This document shows positions 7,390 through 9,147 of a stretch of DNA of 9,147 bases, piece after piece; the stretch's first letter is position 1; each line of letters begins with the position of its first letter. Source of the stretch: JAZLGI01 sp045616225 (GTDB taxonomy: Bacteria; Spirochaetota; Spirochaetia; Sphaerochaetales; Sphaerochaetaceae); contig JAZLGI010000004.1 of the NCBI GenBank assembly GCA_045616225.1, positions 1-9,147 of the forward strand, written 5' to 3'. The notes below the pieces were generated by a model, which did no database searches, was not told where the DNA came from, and was given only the letters and a program-made list of their open reading frames with translations. A program made the translations under genes and the position numbers.

Positions 7390-8043
7390 TTACTCCGTAA
7401 TTTCTGAAAATTTCCTGACCAACCCAGCAGGATTATCTGAATTAAAGAAAGCAGAACCGGCTACAACAACATCTACACCACTGTCTGCGACATCTTTAAT
7501 TGTTTTATCATTTACACCACCATCTATAGAAATAAGATAGTTTCTTTCACTTCTTATTTTGGAGAGTAGTTTTACTTTATCAAGTGTGTAAGGAATGAGA
7601 GACTGTCCTCCAAAACCCGGGTTTACACTCATTATCAAAACTAAGTCAGTTAAATCCAAAACAGGTTCTATAGATGAAACAGGAGTAGAAGGTACAATTG
7701 AAACTCCTGCTTTTAATCCAAAACTCTTAATAAGATTTAATGTTCTGTCCAAATGAAGGCAGGCCTCTGAATGAACTGTTATAGAATCACAACCTGCTTT
7801 TGCAAATTCTTCTATGTACCTTTCCGGTTTTACTGTCATTAAATGAGCATCAAAGAAGAGATCTGAATGTTTTCTGATATCCGAAATGAATTTTGGACCA
7901 AAAGTAATATTAGGTACAAATTCACCATCCATAACATCAAGATGAACCCAAGGGGCACCAGATTCTTTTATTGATTTTAAAGCTTCTTTCATGTCTGAAA
8001 AATCTGCAGAAAGAACAGAAGGTGCTACAATTATTTTTTTCAT
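7390..8043 (-). CDS. rpe: Ribulose-phosphate 3-epimerase
   Basis: This 217-residue TIM barrel interconverts D-ribulose 5-phosphate and D-xylulose 5-phosphate in the pentose phosphate pathway. Motifs are 'APSVLSADF' (7-15), 'HLDVMDGEFVPN' (34-45), 'DAHLM' (65-69), 'VNPGFGGQ' (140-147) and 'IDGGVN' (173-178). The metal ligands and catalytic acids His34, Asp36, His67 and Asp174 are all present, and 'VVVAGSAFF' (192-200) forms the phosphate site. The frame stays open upstream, but the ATG at 8043 gives the family's normal start (MKKIIVAPS) and length. No Shine-Dalgarno sequence precedes it; an extended -10 promoter ends 6 bases before the ATG. It is the first gene of the operon. Confidence 0.97.
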   Translation of the reverse strand: MKKIIVAPSVLSADFSDMKEALKSIKESGAPWVHLDVMDGEFVPNITFGPKFISDIRKHSDLFFDAHLMTVKPERYIEEFAKAGCDSITVHSEACLHLDRTLNLIKSFGLKAGVSIVPSTPVSSIEPVLDLTDLVLIMSVNPGFGGQSLIPYTLDKVKLLSKIRSERNYLISIDGGVNDKTIKDVADSGVDVVVAGSAFFNSDNPAGLVRKFSEITE

Positions 8044-8049
8044 ATAATA

Positions 8050-8078
8050 ACTATACCATTTTTTGATGGTGTTTTGAA
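8050..8078 (-). promoter_or_regulatory. Predicted operon promoter upstream of rpe
   Basis: On the - strand, TTCAAA (8078-8073) lies 17 bp before TATAGT (8055-8050). A TG one base upstream of the -10 makes it an extended -10 (TGGTATAGT). The -10 hexamer ends 6 bases before the rpe ATG, so transcription should begin at or within a base or two of the start codon. The spacer contains a 5-bp inverted repeat, ACCAT (8055-8059) and ATGGT (8066-8070). It is the only promoter I can propose for the nine-gene operon; any promoter inside coding sequence would be missed. Confidence 0.55.
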
Positions 8079-8089
8079 TATATATTTCT

Positions 8090-8118
8090 TGATAAATTTT
8101 ACTTAACATGATAAATTT
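8090..8118. repeat. 10-bp direct repeat between divergent promoters
   Basis: TGATAAATTT occurs at 8090-8099 and 8109-8118. The start-to-start distance is 19 bp, nearly two helical turns. The first copy lies between the two divergent promoters and the second falls within the -35/-10 spacer of the rightward promoter. It is a candidate operator, although AT-rich sequence makes chance repeats more likely. Confidence 0.4.
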
Positions 8119-8132
8119 AATTAGCTTATAAA
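8103..8132 (+). promoter_or_regulatory. Predicted promoter for the rightward greA-like gene
   Basis: TTAACA (8103-8108, five of six matches to the sigma-70 -35) is followed after 18 bp by TATAAA (8127-8132, five of six to the -10). The expected start is at about 8139-8140, roughly 8 bases before the terminator hairpin and 60 bases before the ATG. It is the best-matching promoter in the divergent region. Confidence 0.6.
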
Positions 8133-8147
8133 TTACGCGATAGATTT

Positions 8148-8182
8148 CGAGCAGACTTGAGTCTGCCCGTTTTCTTTTTTTT
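8148..8182 (+). terminator. Leader intrinsic terminator (attenuator) before greA-like gene
   Basis: GCAGAC (8151-8156) pairs with GTCTGC (8161-8166) across a TTGA loop. After one A-C mismatch, two more pairs (8148-8149 with 8168-8169) extend the stem. Four Ts, one C and eight Ts follow (8170-8182). The U-tract exists only in the rightward direction. The gene to the left (rpe) is transcribed away, so the only obvious transcript this can stop is the one starting at about 8140. That would yield a terminated RNA of about 40 bases, with readthrough needed to express the gene. Confidence 0.8.
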
Positions 8183-8192
8183 GGAACGGGAG
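8166..8192 (+). promoter_or_regulatory. Shine-Dalgarno with alternative SD-sequestering hairpin
   Basis: The ribosome binding site is GGAACGGGAG (8183-8192), with its core GGGAG 8 bases before the ATG at 8201. CCCGTTTT (8166-8173) can pair with GGAACGGG (8183-8190), giving six Watson-Crick pairs and two G-U pairs with a 9-base loop made of the U-tract. This fold uses 8166-8169, which are also the descending arm of the terminator. The two structures are therefore mutually exclusive. Confidence 0.5.
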
Positions 8193-8200
8193 TATAAAAA

Positions 8201-9147
8201 ATGGAAGCTTTAGAAGTCAGATCTTTATTCAGTAATGAGTTATGGGAAAACACAAGTCCCTCAAAGGTATCTATAGAGGATTTTAATTTCTTAGATTCCA
8301 AAGTTGCAGAACTTGAATCTGAAGATAGAGAAGAATTCAAAAAATACTGTGAAAAAGAATTAGATGAAAATGTTAAAGATTCTATAGCAGTAAGATTCCT
8401 TATCTCTGTTTGCGGAAGACATCCTTTAGATGATAACCATATTTTTACAGTATTGGAAAACTACTATAACGACAGACTCTGGAAAGAAGCTGTTTTTTTG
8501 GCAAACAGAATTCTTAAGTTTAATGAAAGTTCTTATGTCTTGAGGGTTCTTTCAGATTGTTATGACATTTTGGGAGAACAGGATAAAAAAATTGAGACCT
8601 GGGAAAGACTTATCAAGGCAGATTATTCTGCAACCGAAACAGTATTCTCACTGGCAGAATACTATCAGAGCAAAGGAGAACTTCTTTCTGCCCTTAAGTA
8701 TTATTTAAGAGTTGTCAAAAGACATGTTAAAGCAAATGACCTTACATCTCTTAAAAGTTGTTGGGCAAAGATCCAGGAAATTAAAGGCGACAATGCAGAT
8801 TTCATGCTTGATACTGCTTTTAAATGTGCCTCTGAAATGGAAAAATCAAAGGCTGTTTACTTTTTAAGTTATGTCTATGAAATTGGAAATTTTGATTTGG
8901 ATACAAACATTGCCATTATCAAAAAAGTTATTGAATTTGACAAACACAATAATATTGCAGTAGACAGGATTGTTGAACTTTACAGAGAAAAGTATAAAGA
9001 CAACCCAAGACTTGAATATTGTATAGAAGACACAGGTCTTACAAAGAATTACATGGACAGTGCAACTGCAGTTGAAAACTTTGAAAAAGAAGTTCTTTTC
9101 ACAGAAAATGCATTTGTACGTCATGACAGTTTTGGTATTGGAATTAT
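8201..9147 (+). CDS. greA: Spirochaetal long-form GreA, helical-repeat N-terminal part (3' end missing)
   Basis: The frame is open for 315 codons from the ATG at 8201 to the window edge, with a good Shine-Dalgarno sequence. The visible part is acidic and alpha-helical, with TPR-like repeats at about 80-175. The clearest is 'FSLAEYYQSKGELLSALKYY' (149-168), and further helices run to about 280. It ends with 'FVRHDSFGIGI' (305-315), a short beta-rich linker-type motif. As I recall, spirochaetal GreA proteins (about 900 residues in Borrelia and Treponema) start with such a region before the C-terminal Gre coiled coil and FKBP-like domain, which rescue backtracked RNA polymerase by stimulating transcript cleavage. 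No Gre domain is inside the window, so the name is an inference from overall similarity. An unrelated TPR protein is the alternative. Confidence 0.6.
   Translation, partial: MEALEVRSLFSNELWENTSPSKVSIEDFNFLDSKVAELESEDREEFKKYCEKELDENVKDSIAVRFLISVCGRHPLDDNHIFTVLENYYNDRLWKEAVFLANRILKFNESSYVLRVLSDCYDILGEQDKKIETWERLIKADYSATETVFSLAEYYQSKGELLSALKYYLRVVKRHVKANDLTSLKSCWAKIQEIKGDNADFMLDTAFKCASEMEKSKAVYFLSYVYEIGNFDLDTNIAIIKKVIEFDKHNNIAVDRIVELYREKYKDNPRLEYCIEDTGLTKNYMDSATAVENFEKEVLFTENAFVRHDSFGIGI

Noticed and set aside
8044..8340. In-frame upstream extension of rpe (about 99 more codons on the - strand)
   Set aside because: It runs antisense through the greA-like gene's start, has no Rpe similarity, and the ATG at 8043 gives the exact family N-terminus and length.
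8864..9124. 86-codon - strand open frame under the greA-like gene
   Set aside because: It is Cys/Phe-rich low-complexity antisense translation of a convincing + strand coding sequence.
1..9147. CRISPR arrays, insertion sequences, prophage genes or defence systems
   Set aside because: No regularly spaced repeats, transposase or recombinase motifs, or effector domains were found on either strand; most of the window is ordinary housekeeping sequence.

Overview
The window is AT-rich bacterial chromosome that reads like a host- or gut-associated spirochaete, most likely a Treponema relative. This rests on three things. The tightly packed housekeeping cluster has spirochaete-like proteins. There is an exported lipoprotein with a loose spirochaetal lipobox. 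The rightmost gene matches the large helical-repeat N-terminus that, as I recall, spirochaetal GreA proteins carry. The genus is inferred from protein character; no rRNA or other marker is present.

Left end (1-450): the 3' end of a PHP-family phosphatase gene (+ strand) runs toward the main operon. The two converge on a shared hairpin terminator (276-299). Between that terminator and the end of the operon lies a short non-coding stretch. It holds a compact foldable element (318-388) and a tandem 9-bp repeat (429-448).

Centre (451-8043, - strand): nine genes in one direction with almost no spacing, in transcription order rpe, recA, scpA, scpB, rluB, cmk, rpsA, a membrane-anchored TPR protein and a lipoprotein. 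Junctions are overlaps (1, 14, 4 and 4 bp) or gaps of 2 to 22 bp, and Shine-Dalgarno sequences usually sit inside the preceding gene. I see no promoter or terminator in any of these gaps. The set therefore looks like a single transcript joining pentose phosphate metabolism, homologous recombination, SMC-condensin loading, rRNA modification, CMP phosphorylation, ribosomal protein S1 and two envelope proteins.

Right end (8044-9147): a 157-bp divergent promoter region separates rpe from a 5'-partial + strand gene that probably encodes the spirochaetal long-form GreA. This region is the most interesting part of the window. The rpe promoter is placed so that its transcript should start at or next to the AUG, which would make it leaderless. 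The greA-side promoter is followed almost at once by a strong one-directional intrinsic terminator, before the ribosome binding site. The descending arm of that terminator can alternatively pair with the Shine-Dalgarno sequence. The layout recalls the E. coli greA leader that makes the short GraL RNAs, and suggests attenuation or autoregulation of greA.
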